Of a stretch of DNA of 64,000 nucleotides, positions 1-10,174 are shown piece after piece. Position numbers and translations under genes: made by a program. The notes under the pieces were generated by a model that made no database searches, was not told the DNA's origin, and worked only from the letters and a program-made list of their open reading frames with translations. This DNA is from Ascochyta rabiei (Eukaryota; Ascomycota; Dothideomycetes; Pleosporales; Didymellaceae), in the NCBI RefSeq assembly GCF_004011695.2, contig NC_082405.1, forward strand, positions 868,001 through 932,000. Reading direction: 5' to 3'. Within the stretch, counting starts at the first letter, position 1. Every line of letters begins with the position of its first letter.

Positions 1-616
1 CGCTCTGTCATGTTGCGGAGGAAGGTGTGCGCGCGGTCGTAGTTTGGGGGGGAGTAGAAGCCTGCGCCAGGAAGAGTCTGGATTCCATGTGTCAGTGCTG
101 GGCTGCTGGACTTGTTTTGAAAGAAGAGCAGGGACGCACGTGGCCGGTGAATGCGCTGTTGGGCACTTGTACACCTGGTGCACCGTGAAGATCCAGGATC
201 ACGCTGATGTTCTTCGAAGCAGCAATTCCAACAACGTTGTCGAGGTACTTCATCCCATCCCTCGGCCAGCTCTCTCCAGGAGCAATCGTGTCCTCCACGA
301 ACCAGTGCCCTACGGGAATCCGCACTGTGTTCAACCCGTACTCCTTCATCTTGTCAAAGTCATCAGCCGTAATGAACGTATCCCAGTGTTTTTGAAAGAC
401 AGTGTTCGCCTTGTCTTGACCGAGGGCTACAACACAATCCCACTCCGATGCTGCGTCTCCGCAACCCATGTCTCTCCACGTACGGCGTGACATCCATGGC
501 TCGACGATGAAGAGAGAGCCAAGGTTTACGCCGCGGATCTTGTGGGAGGGGAAGGTGGCGGATGTGAAAGAGAGAGTGCTCGTGAGGAGCAGCGTGAGGA
601 GGGTAAGTTTGAACAT
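1..616 (-). CDS. GH5 beta-glucanase (exo-1,3 / endo-1,6 type), 3' part outside window
   Basis: Secreted fungal wall glucanase of glycoside hydrolase family 5, partial at the left edge. Exons are 140-616 and <1-77, with a 62-bp intron (78-139, GTGCGT...CAG). The chosen ATG gives a clear signal peptide (about residues 1-20, ending near TSA). Next comes the GH5 start motif KIRGVNLGS, then EPWM, MGCGDAASEWDC, LNTVRIPVGHW and a DLHGAPG block, and after the splice a GFYSPPNYDRAHTF segment. The MGCGD...SEWDC pattern and the Q-x-P-N-x-x-FTGH block resemble fungal ExgB/endo-1,6-glucanases more than classical ExgA, but the catalytic glutamates lie outside the window, so linkage specificity is left open. 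An in-frame ATG 54 bp upstream would add residues before the signal peptide and is less likely. Confidence 0.85.
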
Positions 617-1698
617 GGTGGACGATAGGGACTGGAGATGCTTGATGCGAACGCATATGAGAGTCGCCAAGAAAGTGTATAAGTATTAGAAAGCAGTCCG
701 GTGTGTCAGGTGGAGTTGGATGAGGTGGAAATTGCAGGCGTGTGGTGGCGTGCGGACTTCATCGTGAGGCGACGAAGTCCGCATCGAGCGTCTTACCTTC
801 ACTGACACCTCAGGCAGCACACAACCCTTTCACTTTGTTGACTTGCGGACTAAGGTCGACCTTGGGACTAAATGTCCTGCGCTCTTGTCAGCTTTGCCCT
901 TGTTCCGATGGAAGGCTGCATGGCGCCGTGATACATGTGCAGCTGGCAACAATGGCGGTGAAACCTTGCGAACAAGAACACATTCCAGAAGGAGCGAGGC
1001 TGCTTTCGAGTCTGCACGAAGCTAGCGAAGTCGCAACAATTGTATAAGCGTTAGCAAATCGTACTTGAGTTCGCAGACGCTACCAGGCTTATGTTTGCAG
1101 TGTCGTTACGCCATCCCTCGTTGGTTCTAGATCGAGTAGATCGAGGTAGGGAAACGACAAAGTACCGTGGTATGGCGTTGGAAACATGTGTCTGTAAATC
1201 ATCAACGTGACCGATTCACGCAGAACCGTAAGACGATAATTTAAGCACCTTTTCGCATTGCAGTTGACAGTATCCTACAGAAAGAATGCAAGACCACTCC
1301 TCCATAAAGCCAGTACATGATGTGTTTATGGCGATCTGATTGACCCTTTGATTGAACCTTGCAAACGCCTTCGAAAAAGGGACTCGAAAACGGATGATGA
1401 AGACAGAAAGGAAGAAAGAAAGATAGGTTGGAATGCGAAGCCTCCACAGGGATTAATCCCTCAAGCACGGGAGGGGGGAAGAGTCGAGATGGTCAGAACA
1501 GTGCTCTTTATGGTACGTGCCGATATTGGCGCAGGTAACGAAGGTGGGCGCATACCGAATGCCTCCTGATGGCACGGTGCCACACGAGAAAGCAACAGTA
1601 GCGTCTGACCTCCTCCATACTCCAGGCCGTACCCTGGATTTGTGAAGAGATACAAAAGTATGCCTGATCGTGTTCTTCTTGAGATGTTACCTGCGGTA
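617..1698. other. Intergenic, no gene seen
   Basis: Promoter side of the GH5 gene and 3' side of the HRP1-like gene. Only short, compositionally ordinary reading frames occur. The one structure I see is an inverted repeat at 752-782. Confidence 0.6.
752..782. repeat. Short inverted repeat (13-bp arms, 5-bp loop)
   Basis: GCGGACTTC-A-TCG is followed after TGAGG by CGA-C-GAAGTCCGC, so the arms pair except for one A/C mismatch. It lies about 140 bp upstream of the GH5 start codon. It could be a palindromic transcription-factor site or a chance hairpin. Confidence 0.5.
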
Positions 1699-4600
1699 CT
1701 ATCCGCGACCGCCGCCGTAGGGCTGGTGTCGGAAGTTGTTGGTTCTTCCACCGCCGCGATAGTTCGCACCAGGCTTGCCGGCGTTCTTGGGGCCCGTGGG
1801 CGCGTTGATGGGAGCGGCGCTAGGTCCAGTCGGAGGCTGTGAGGAGCCTTGACGTTGGCGGTTGTTGTTTTGGTGCTTGAAGCCACCACGGCCGCCACCA
1901 GGGCCAGATGGGATGGAGGGCTGAGGGGCATCGTCGTACATGCCTTCCCAACTTGTAGGTCCTCCCTGACCTCCATACCCACCTGACTGCTGTTGGCGCC
2001 GGGCTTGCTGTTGCTCGTATTTTTGTTGTTCGAAGGCTAGTTGTTCTTGAGCTGTGTACGCTGGACGAGGACCACCGCCCATCATACCTTGTTCGCTGCC
2101 GCCGCCGAAGCTGCCGCCTTGCTGCATCATTTGCTGTTGCTGCATCTGTTGCATCTGCTGCATCTGCTGCATTTGCATCGGGTTCATACCGCCACCCATG
2201 TTCTGTGGGTTCGGGCTGCCGTTACCGCGGTTCATGCCTCCTCCCATCATCTGCTGCATGTTTTGCATCTGCTGCATCTGCATCGGGTTCATGCCTCCCA
2301 TGCCCATGGCATTCGGCATACCGCCACCGCCAGCAGCAAGCTGCTGTTGCATCTGCTGGAAGTACTGCTGCATTCGTTGCCAGTATTGAGCCATCATGGC
2401 GGGTGTCATGCCGGCGGTGCCACCTTGTTGTTGCTGGTTCTGATTATCGTAGCCACTATTACCGTTGTTACCTCCATCGCGGTTGCCGAACTTGTTGTTG
2501 CGACCAAACTTCTTGTCATCTTCGCCATCTCGCATGTTGCCTCGTGGCTGAGCACGCTTGACCTCGATCGGCTTGCCAAGGATCTGGAGGGGTTGCTTCA
2601 GTGTTGCATCTACTGCTGCATCGCCGTCAAAGGTAACGAAACCAAAACCACGCGGCCGACCTGTCTCTTTGTCCATCATGAGCGTGGCATCGACAACGCG
2701 GCCGAACTGCTTAAAGAAGTTTGTAAAGTCCTCCTCAGTTGCCTCCTGGCTGACACCACCAACGAAGATCTTGCTGGTTCGCTCCTGCTCCTCCCTAGGG
2801 ATAGCCCTCTTGGGGTCGATCTGTCACATCATCAACTCGTCGTCCCTAGCCAGTGGAGGTCAAACATACAATCTTGCCGTCGAGGTAATGCTCCTTGACC
2901 ATGACAGTGTTGACACATTTGGGATCTTTGAAAGTGAGGAAGCCGAAGCCTCGAGAGCGGCCGGTGGCCGAATCGCGCATAACAGTACATTCGCTCACCT
3001 CACCGAATTGTGTGAAGTAGCCTTTAAGGGAATCTGCCGACACTGTTAGTGTAGTACCCCAGGCGCATGCCGATATAATCAGGACGTTGTCAAAGCAGGG
3101 TGCATCCCCACGTACCCTCTGTTGTCTCCCAGTTCAGGCCACCGATGAACATTTTGCTACCACATTGTCAGTAGATTTGTCTCAAAGTTGATCCCAATCA
3201 GTGAGCAGTCAGTTCGTAAGAAGCCAGGCGCATCGTAGGTCTGTGAGGCTCCTCGCGTGATGTGTTTTTTCTTCTTCTGAAATTTGAGTATTCCGTTGAC
3301 ATGGGTTGTTGCTGGTTTTCCCTGTGGATTCGGTTGCAGCGATGCTGAGCAAGCCTCGAGGTCGAAAGCTGAGCAGACTTGAGAGAACGTGACAGATGGG
3401 AGGCTTTGGGCTTCTTGTGTAAGAAGCAGGTTGGCACACAACGATGGACTGCTTCTCGACATTGTTGTTTCGGTAGATGGGAGGCTTTGGGCTTCTTGTG
3501 TGAGAGGCAGGTTGGCACACAGCGAATGGACTGCTTCTCGACATTGTTGTTTCGGTAGATGGGAGGCTTTGGGCTTCTTGTGTGAGAAGCAGGCTGGCAC
3601 ACAACGAATGGACTGCTTCTCGACATTGTTGTTTCGGTAGATGGTCGGGCTGCATGTATCGAGTTGGAGAAGGGAACGGGTTGCCGCTAGTGATCCAGAA
3701 TGGGCGGTGTCAAAGGCAGTCGTCATACTGCTGGGCTGGTCCGTTGTGCCTTCCTCTGCCGGGACGAAACTTGTCTTTCAGCATACAGCAGTTGCAGTAT
3801 GTTTTCGCCAAAGGCCAATCGCAAGACGCCGCAGGTGCGAGGGGCCGTTAAGCGAGCGTGGTGTTCGCGCCGCACCATGTCCAACATGTCGAACTCGTTG
3901 CGTATGCCCAATCAAACCAACGCGGAGTGCATTCCAATTACTGGGTATCCACCACGCGTGCAGCAAGAAGAGGCAGCCTGTCCTGTACTAGGCACAGTGT
4001 ATTCGGATGAAGCGTCTGTGTTCTGCTACGGAGTCGAGTGCTGACGTCTGAAACAGAACATCGCAAAACTCGACGGACTACCCTCAGCTTGCGTTGTTGG
4101 TACGCGCTATCAAGTACCTAGGTATTTATCGACAAGAGGGGCTGCCAAAAGATTCCGGCAAGCTGCGATAGTCCTCGCGTAAGGCGTACTGATGGGTGGT
4201 CTGAGTATAGCATAGCCGTCGACTATCCACTTTCCAGCTCATTCCCACAACTTCTGGTCGCGATGTCTTTGCCAACCTCCAAGAGGGCGCTCGAACCGCG
4301 AACGTCTGAGGTGCAGAGCCTCAGTCCTCTTCCACTCTGATGCCAAGCTTCAAGCAATCTTGGTGTGGATACAAGACGCGTCAGGTGAATGATCAAACGG
4401 CTTGCGCAGTGCTTGCGATACCCCTGCCGGGCTCCACCCGCTTTCTTGTAGTCCGGGATCGTTGGAGTCAAGCTGTGAGTGCGGAAGCTGGGCTTGGAGA
4501 AGAGCGGTGGACGGGGAGCTTGCAGGCTTTTGCAGATGCCCTCTCTACCTTGTGATGCGCCTGGGATGAATACAAAACGTCAAACGCAAGACTTACCCGT

Positions 4601-4957
4601 CTTCCTTTACGTTGATGGGGCCGTAGTTGTCGTCGTCGTTCTGGGCGTTGTCGTAGGCAGATGCGTCCATGTTTGTGTCATTGCCACCGACAGCAGACTC
4701 TGGCCATGAAGGCGCAGCGTCCTGCGTCGTTTCCTGTGGCGGAGCACTCTGAGGCTCCGTCTTTGGCTCTGGCTCGGCCGGTGGTGGTGGTGGTGGTGGT
4801 GGTGCTGCTGCTGCCGGGGTCGGCTTCGATGCAGGCTCGTCGTCGTAGCTGAGTCCGTGTTAGCCAAGGACTCGGGGTGCGCGTGGAGGAGGCGGGGTTT
4901 CGCGCAGAAAGGGACGTACAGATCATCGAAGAGATCCTCTTCCTGGTAATCCGCCAT
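1699..4957 (-). CDS. HRP1/NAB4-type RNA-binding protein (two RRMs, Q/M/G-rich tail)
   Basis: Nuclear hnRNP-like protein of the Hrp1 family; in yeast Hrp1 is cleavage factor IB and acts in mRNA 3'-end formation and export. Exons: 4920-4957, 4597-4848, 3116-3156, 2870-3033, 1699-2820 (538 aa). The N-terminus MADYQEEDLFDDLYDDE is followed by a Pro/Glu-rich segment with a polyproline run. RRM1 (about 97-170) starts GKMFIGGLNWETTEDS and contains SRGFGFLTF (RNP1). RRM2 (about 181-260) runs from KIFVGGV through PRGFGFVTF. The C-terminal half is Asn/Gln/Met/Gly-rich and ends RGGGRTNNF...GGGRG, an RGG-like tail. The third intron-exon junction was set at GTCGGCAG|ATTCCC because this restores the canonical TTEDSLKGYF. 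The intron 3157-4596 is about 30 times longer than its neighbours. Confidence 0.88.
3157..4596 (-). other. Long intron of the HRP1-like gene
   Basis: Donor GTAAGT at 4596 and acceptor TAG at 3157, preceded by a TACTGAC branch-like sequence. Length 1440 bp. It contains the 82-bp tandem array and otherwise no convincing coding sequence. Long introns near the start of RNA-binding-protein genes often serve autoregulation; that role here is inferred. Confidence 0.75.
3395..3639. repeat. Tandem repeat, 3 copies of ~82 bp, inside the HRP1-like intron
   Basis: Units begin GATGGGAGGCTTTGGGCTTC at 3395 (81 bp), 3476 (82 bp) and 3558 (82 bp) and end in TGTTGTTTCGGTA. They differ at only a few positions, and a partial fourth start (GATGG) follows. 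The array sits within the 1.44-kb intron 3157-4596 of the HRP1-like gene. On the minus strand all three frames are open across it (142-189 codons), which is a by-product of stop-free units whose length is not a multiple of three. Confidence 0.9.
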
Positions 4958-5042
4958 GTTGATGGCGCGGCCAAGGCTGATGCTGCAAAAGAATCGAGAG
5001 AAAGTCGCGTCACAGGCGAGCCGCAGTCGGGCAGGGGGTGCG

Positions 5043-5210
5043 GGGGTCGAGGTCGCAAGGGTGGAAGGGGTCGAGGTCGCAAGGGTGGAAGGGGTCGAGG
5101 TCGCAAGGGTGGAAGGGGTCGAGGTCGCAAGGGTGGAAGGCGTCGAGGTCGCAAAGCTGGAAGGGGTCGAGGTCGAAAGGCTGGAAGGCGGCGAGGTCGC
5201 AAAGCTGGGA
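5043..5210. repeat. 24-bp GC-rich minisatellite, 7 copies, in a divergent promoter
   Basis: Seven units of 24 bp (GGGGTCGAGGTCGCAAGGGTG plus GAA). The first four are essentially identical and the last three drifted (AAAGCTGG variants). It lies in the 452-bp space between the HRP1-like start (4957, minus) and the Rab-GAP start (5410, plus), so both genes have the array in their upstream region. Copy number could vary between isolates and affect either gene. Confidence 0.9.
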
Positions 5211-5409
5211 GTGGGCAGAGCTTGACGACAGGGTGAGGTGTCGAACAGGGCAAGCGCGGATTTTAGTGAGGGCAGGAGAGCCGCAGCCGGGCAGCCGGGG
5301 CCCTAGCTTGCCTCCACTCCAGGACAGAGCAGCGTCAGGCGGGGTGAGGCCAAGGTGACGTCCCACGTTCGACTTGGACAGATCGACAGATGCCAACACT
5401 GCAGCCAGG

Positions 5410-7513
5410 ATGAAGAAGCAACAGCAGGTAAGCGGCAGGACGACTGCGCGTGGCCGCCCGCCCAAGCAGCTGCTAACACGCCGTCGGTCCAGGAGATGGT
5501 CCCCGAGATGGTCCAGCTCGGTTCGTGCACTCCCCCATGGCCGCAGGCGTCACAGCATCCAGGCCAGCTAACGTGTCGTGTCGCTGCCAACAGACCGCTC
5601 TGCGTACGTTTGCCCGGCCCCAGGCCCAGGTGCGCGGGTGCGCGAACCCGCTGACACGATGCGCGCAGTTCCCATTCTCCCTTCTGGCGCACCACCTCCA
5701 ACACCTCCAACGCTTCGACGCAGAGCAAGAAGGTCATCGGCGCCTCCTACTCGCACGCCGACATACTCAGCTTCGGCTCCCTGTACGCCTCTCGATGCCC
5801 CGCGAGAGGGCGAGAATGCGCGTCCGCTGACTTGAGCAGGTCTGTCTCGGGCTCCACTTCGCGCCCTCGCACTCCGCCGTCTGCTGGCCACAGTCGCGAC
5901 TCCAGCACCGCGCCACGCCGGACGAGCAGCAACGTTTCGCCCCGTGCCGCCCGCGACACCTACGGCAGCTTCCTTCGCCAGTCCAACAACGACTGGGGCG
6001 CCGACGACCAGGACGATGGCGACATCATGTTCGAAGACGATGAGGACGAGTTCGGCCTTCCTAGCATCGCGAATGCGCGCAGGAAGGGCCGGCGCAAAGA
6101 ACCCTCAAAGGGAAGGGAGGTGGCGGGGACCTACGCGCACACTAGGAACGGCCTGGGCTCTGCTGGCTCAACCGCATGGCGCAGCATAGACAGCGGCGAC
6201 ATTGCCGAGGAGCGAGGCATTCCCAGCTATCCCACTGCCAAGAAGAGGGAAGGCAAGATACTGCGACCGCAATACCAGGAGATCCTGCGCGATCCGGCAA
6301 ACTCCATGCACCTGATCGAGCATCCATCCCTACCACCCAACGCTACCGCAAAACAGATCGAGGAGTACTCCGCGCGAACCACCCGGATAAACAAGTTCAA
6401 GAGGATTTTGCAAGCGAGCACCATATCTCTGTCAGATCTGCGCGACTCGGCATGGTCGGGAGTGCCGTCCGAGGTACGCGCAATGACATGGCAGGTTTTG
6501 CTGGGTTATCTTCCTACCAGCAGCGAACGAAGAGTGGCCACACTGGAGCGCAAACGCAAGGAGTACCTCGACGGTGTTCGTCAGGCTTTTGAAAAGGGCA
6601 CGGCTGGCAGCACTGGCGCGGTGGCAGCTGGGATAACACGCGCTTCCTCGTTTCCATCGACCATTCGTGGGCGAGGCAGAGGCCTGGACGAAGCCATCTG
6701 GCACCAAATCAGCATCGATGTACCACGCACCAACCCGCATCTCGAGCTGTACAGCTACGAGGCTACACAACGCTCCCTAGAGAGGATACTGTACGTCTGG
6801 GCGATACGACACCCTGCTTCAGGCTACGTACAAGGCATCAACGACCTCGTCACCCCATTCTGGCAGGTCTTCCTTGGCGCCTACATCTCCGATCCGGATA
6901 TCGAATTCGGCATGGATCCTGGACAGCTGCCCAAGCAGGTTCTCGATGCCGTCGAAGCTGACTCGTTCTGGTGTCTGACGAAGCTCCTCGACGGCATCCA
7001 AGACAACTACATTGCGCATCAACCAGGAATTCAACGGCAGGTGGCTAGCTTGAGAGATCTTACCACACGCATCGACGATGGCTTGGCCAAGCACCTGCAA
7101 AATGAGGGTGTTGAATTCATACAGTTCAGCTTCCGTTGGATGAACTGCTTGCTCATGCGCGAAATCTCGGTCAAGAACACGATACGGATGTGGGACACGT
7201 ACCTCGTGAGTGCCCTGACAAACTCCATCTCCATCGTTTCGCTAATCCATCGCAGGCTGAAGAAGACGGTTTCTCGTCCTTTCATCTTTACGTATGCGCA
7301 GCTTTCCTCGTGAAATGGTCGGATCAGCTGCGGAAGATGGATTTTCAAGAAGTCATGATGTTCTTGCAGTCCTTGCCAACAAAGCAATGGACCGAAAAAG
7401 ACATCGAGCTACTCCTGAGCGAAGCGTTCATCTGGCAGAGTCTGTTCAAAGGAAGTGGAGCGCACCTCAAGAACACCAGCTCGAGAGGAGTTGGCATGGG
7501 CCCTGATTTCTAG
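5410..7513 (+). CDS. TBC-domain Rab GTPase-activating protein, GYP1 type
   Basis: Stimulates GTP hydrolysis by Rab/Ypt GTPases in Golgi traffic (Gyp1 acts on Ypt1 in yeast). Proposed exons: 5410-5427, 5493-5520, 5594-5603, 5669-5782, 5840-7205, 7256-7513 (597 aa). The TBC domain begins at LSDLRDSAWSGVPSEVR and carries both dual fingers: the arginine finger in ISIDVPR (R about 352) and the glutamine finger in SGYVQGIND (Q about 388), 36 residues apart as expected. FSFRWMNCLLMREI and the last-exon AEEDGFSSFHLYVC block complete it. The last two junctions are secure. The four 5' introns, giving exons of 18, 28 and 10 nt, are inferred from splice consensus, branch sites and the fact that only this combination keeps frame into SFGSLSVSGSTSRPRTPPSAG. 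The GAP domain is certain; the first 50 residues are not. Confidence 0.82.
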
Positions 7514-7858
7514 AAAACCTCGGTGATGCTGCAAACGCCGAGATGAACTTGTACATAATCCGCTAATGTACCACATAATGATTGCCACCAACGCATCGCT
7601 ACACCATTCCTGATATGCTGCACATCTCTCATTCAGTACGTCATCTACCGATGGCAAAGCTCCTGCCGGATAATGCATGTTATGTCCGGAAATCATCTTT
7701 GAGCGGAGCCCCGCCCGTACCCCACCAAGGCTTGTACATGTCAGCGGCTAGCATCAAGATCTACAGCTCCAGTCGTGTATAAAAGCACATTACTCTACCC
7801 ATTTCGTTACAGCTTTTCCGACAGAACGTATTGCTAGAATTTCCGAGCAGTCCACAAC
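7514..7858. other. Intergenic (GYP1-like 3' / cyclase promoter)
   Basis: Short space between two plus-strand genes; nothing beyond ordinary 3'-UTR and promoter sequence. A pyrimidine-rich stretch with TATAAAAGC at about 7778 precedes the cyclase ATG by 80 bp. Confidence 0.5.
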
Positions 7859-9034
7859 ATGGAACAACCAACACGGCCGCCCTTCGAAGAGCTACCACTC
7901 GACAAGGAAGGCCCTCCTGGCAATGCTTGGGGCTTGTACGGGTTCGACGACGAACTAGGCGCCCTGAACATGATAACACCTGCCACCGTGAAAGCAGCTG
8001 CACAGGAGATACGAACCGGAGAGCGCGTGTCACTAGACTGGAATCTCAACCTCCCCTCCCACCCTTCCTTTGGACGCCCCTCATTCGGCTGGCGCATGGA
8101 AAATCGCACGCACCCGGACGGCGCAAAACGCTTTGTCAACGACGATCACCTCGACATCAACACGCAAAGCTCCTCGCAATGGGACGGCTTCCGACACTAC
8201 GGCTACCAGCAAGCCGCGCGATACTACGGCGGCCGGACCCAGCAAGACATTGAGAACACAGAGATTATTGGCATTAACAAGATTGCACACTCTGGCGGCA
8301 TTACCGCACGCGCTGTAATCCTCGACTACCCCCGCTATCTTCAAAAGCAAGGCAAGGCCGCTATCGATGCGCTCTCATCCCACGCCATCCAAGCGAAAGA
8401 GCTGAAGGATATGCTCGCACAGACGGGTGTCCAAGCCAGGAACGGAGATCTATTGCTTGTGAGAACAGGGTTTACGGAGCAGTATGACAAGTTGAGTGAG
8501 CAGGAGAGGAAGGAACTGGCGAGTAAGCCGCCGACGTTTGCCGGTGTCGAGAGCACAAAAGAGACATTGAGGTGGATTTGGGAGAGCGGGTTTGTGGCGG
8601 TGGCTGGGTACGTTTTTTGTTTTTCTCGTAACACTCAAGAAGAAGTCATTTCTCGCCAAAGGAAGAGCCTCGATCAAGATGAGACTGACGATTCCAGCGA
8701 CGCGCCCTCCTTTGAGATGGCACCACTAGTTGGTGACCACAACAAGCCCGGTGGCATATGGAAGGGTGAAGCCTGGGAAGACGACATGCAGGGCGGCGGC
8801 CTGCTGCATCAGTGGTTGCTGGGTGGGTGGGGTGTTATGATCGGCGAGATGTGGGACTTGGAGAGATTGTGCGAGAAAGCAGAGGAGCTGGGGAGGTGGA
8901 CGTGCTTCGTTAGCAGTGTGCCTTTGAAGGTAAGTCTACATGCGTGCATGGTTGTGACTTGATGACGATGGCTAACAAGCGAATAGGTACCAAGTGGTGT
9001 TGCGAGTCCGCCAAATGCGGTCGCTATCTTCTAG
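7859..9034 (+). CDS. Cyclase-family (kynurenine formamidase-like) metal-dependent hydrolase
   Basis: Member of the cyclase/KynB fold family (Pfam cyclase); fungal members are mostly uncharacterised. Exons 7859-8607, 8698-8929, 8987-9034 (342 aa). The splice GCTGG|GTACG...CCAG|CGAC joins VAVAG to DAPSFEMAP, and the last intron (GTAAGT...GCTAAC...TAG) leads to VPSGVASPPNAVAIF. Visible landmarks: WGLYGFDDELGALNMITP near the N-terminus, the TQSSSQWDGFRHYG block where bacterial enzymes carry HxGTHxDxxxH (so the metal site is only partly canonical), RAVILDYPRY, GDLLLVRTGF and the C-terminal LLHQWLLGGWGVMIGEMWDL. No signal peptide, so it is probably cytosolic. The substrate is unknown. Confidence 0.85.
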
Positions 9035-9245
9035 ATGTTAGGTGGTTGTTACAGAAATGGTAGTTGCCACGGACGCCAGTTATGTATATAGTGGCTGCAG
9101 GCTCCAATACATGGTTCATATTCGGATTGTTTGCAGTGAGGTTTCGAAGCTTGCGTGGCTGTCATCTCACTTCACTCATCTGTTAGCGCCACTGCCACAT
9201 ATTTATATTTGCCTACCATCGACAACTTTCTACCTCTGCTTTGAG

Positions 9246-9313
9246 GACAAACTCTTCCCAATTCCTCGCCCACGTCACCGACAAACTCTTCCCAATTCCT
9301 CGCCCACGTCACC
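9246..9313. repeat. 34-bp tandem duplication upstream of the 2EXR gene
   Basis: Two adjacent identical copies (9246-9279, 9280-9313) starting GACAAACTCTTCCCAATTCC, ending 26 bp before the ATG at 9340. A recent duplication in the 5' leader. Confidence 0.9.
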
Positions 9314-9339
9314 GACAGACAGCTTCAGCGAATTTCAAC

Positions 9340-10174
9340 ATGACAACCGTCCCCACCTTCTTGTCTCTGCCGCCAGAGATTCGCAATCGAATTTACCAGT
9401 ACGCTCTCACTCCAGCAACTGGACTCGTATACCGCGAAGACGAGGCAACTCGGAAGCAGAAGGCGTTTTTCTGCGACAGCCAAAGTAAGGTCGTTGAGTT
9501 CAATCAGCTGAAGTACGCGAACAGACAACTCCATCTGGAGACAGCAGCATTGGAGCTCAAGCACAGTCCACTGCTTATCTTCGACCGTCTCCCTGGATCT
9601 GAACAGCCTTGTGGAGCTCGGGCAGTCGAAGTTCCATCGTCCCTATCGCCTCAGAGGCGTGCTTGGCTTTGTCATCATCATCCAAGATACACACCAAAGA
9701 AGTCGCAATAAAAGATTCCTCAACGACACTTCAGGCACTCTGTTGCTTCTCGACAAGATACGCATTCAGTACCCCGACCTTTGCGTGATATACGAGCCGC
9801 CATGTTGGAGGCTAGATGCAACGGCAGCACTCTACAAGGCTTGTCTTTTCTTGGGTATGCTGTATTCTACAGTCCTCCGTGGAAACGGTATAGCTCCACT
9901 ACTCAACCCGACTGGCAGCTTCAGCATAACTCAATTGTTAGACAAGGACGAACGAGATGACCCATCTTGGTTGAAAGCAGTCAGGGTTTGGCGAGCCAAC
10001 CACACCATGTCCCTTACGGCTACAAACTTTCGCTTCCGCCCACTGAACCTGGACAAGAACATGAGCCGATCCAAGGGACTTGTAGGCCTAGCCACGGCTT
10101 TTGATGCTGAGTCCTACCGCATGAAAGACGCAGCACGTGCTCAGATAAGGCAGTGGGTTGAGATAGGGCTCTAA
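9340..10174 (+). pseudogene. 2EXR/F-box-like domain gene with a single frameshift
   Basis: The N-terminus PTFLSLPPEIRNRIYQYAL is the 2EXR/F-box-like signature common in Pezizomycotina, followed by NQLKYANRQLHLETAALELKHSPLLIFD, also typical. Around 9586 the reading frame moves by one base. The continuing homologous-looking sequence (VSLDLNSLVELGQSKFHRPY... to the TAA at 10172-10174) is in the next frame, while the first frame runs on only to 9711. No GT-AG pair of usable length resolves the shift; the only local pair would be a 20-bp intron. The gene is therefore either broken, misassembled by one base, or shortened to 123 codons. The intact equivalent would be about 278 aa. Function unknown. 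Confidence 0.55.

Noticed and set aside
3157..3726. Three overlapping minus-strand frames of 142-189 codons
   Set aside because: They arise from the 82-bp tandem array in the HRP1-like intron; all three frames are open because the unit lacks stops. No domain and no conserved start.
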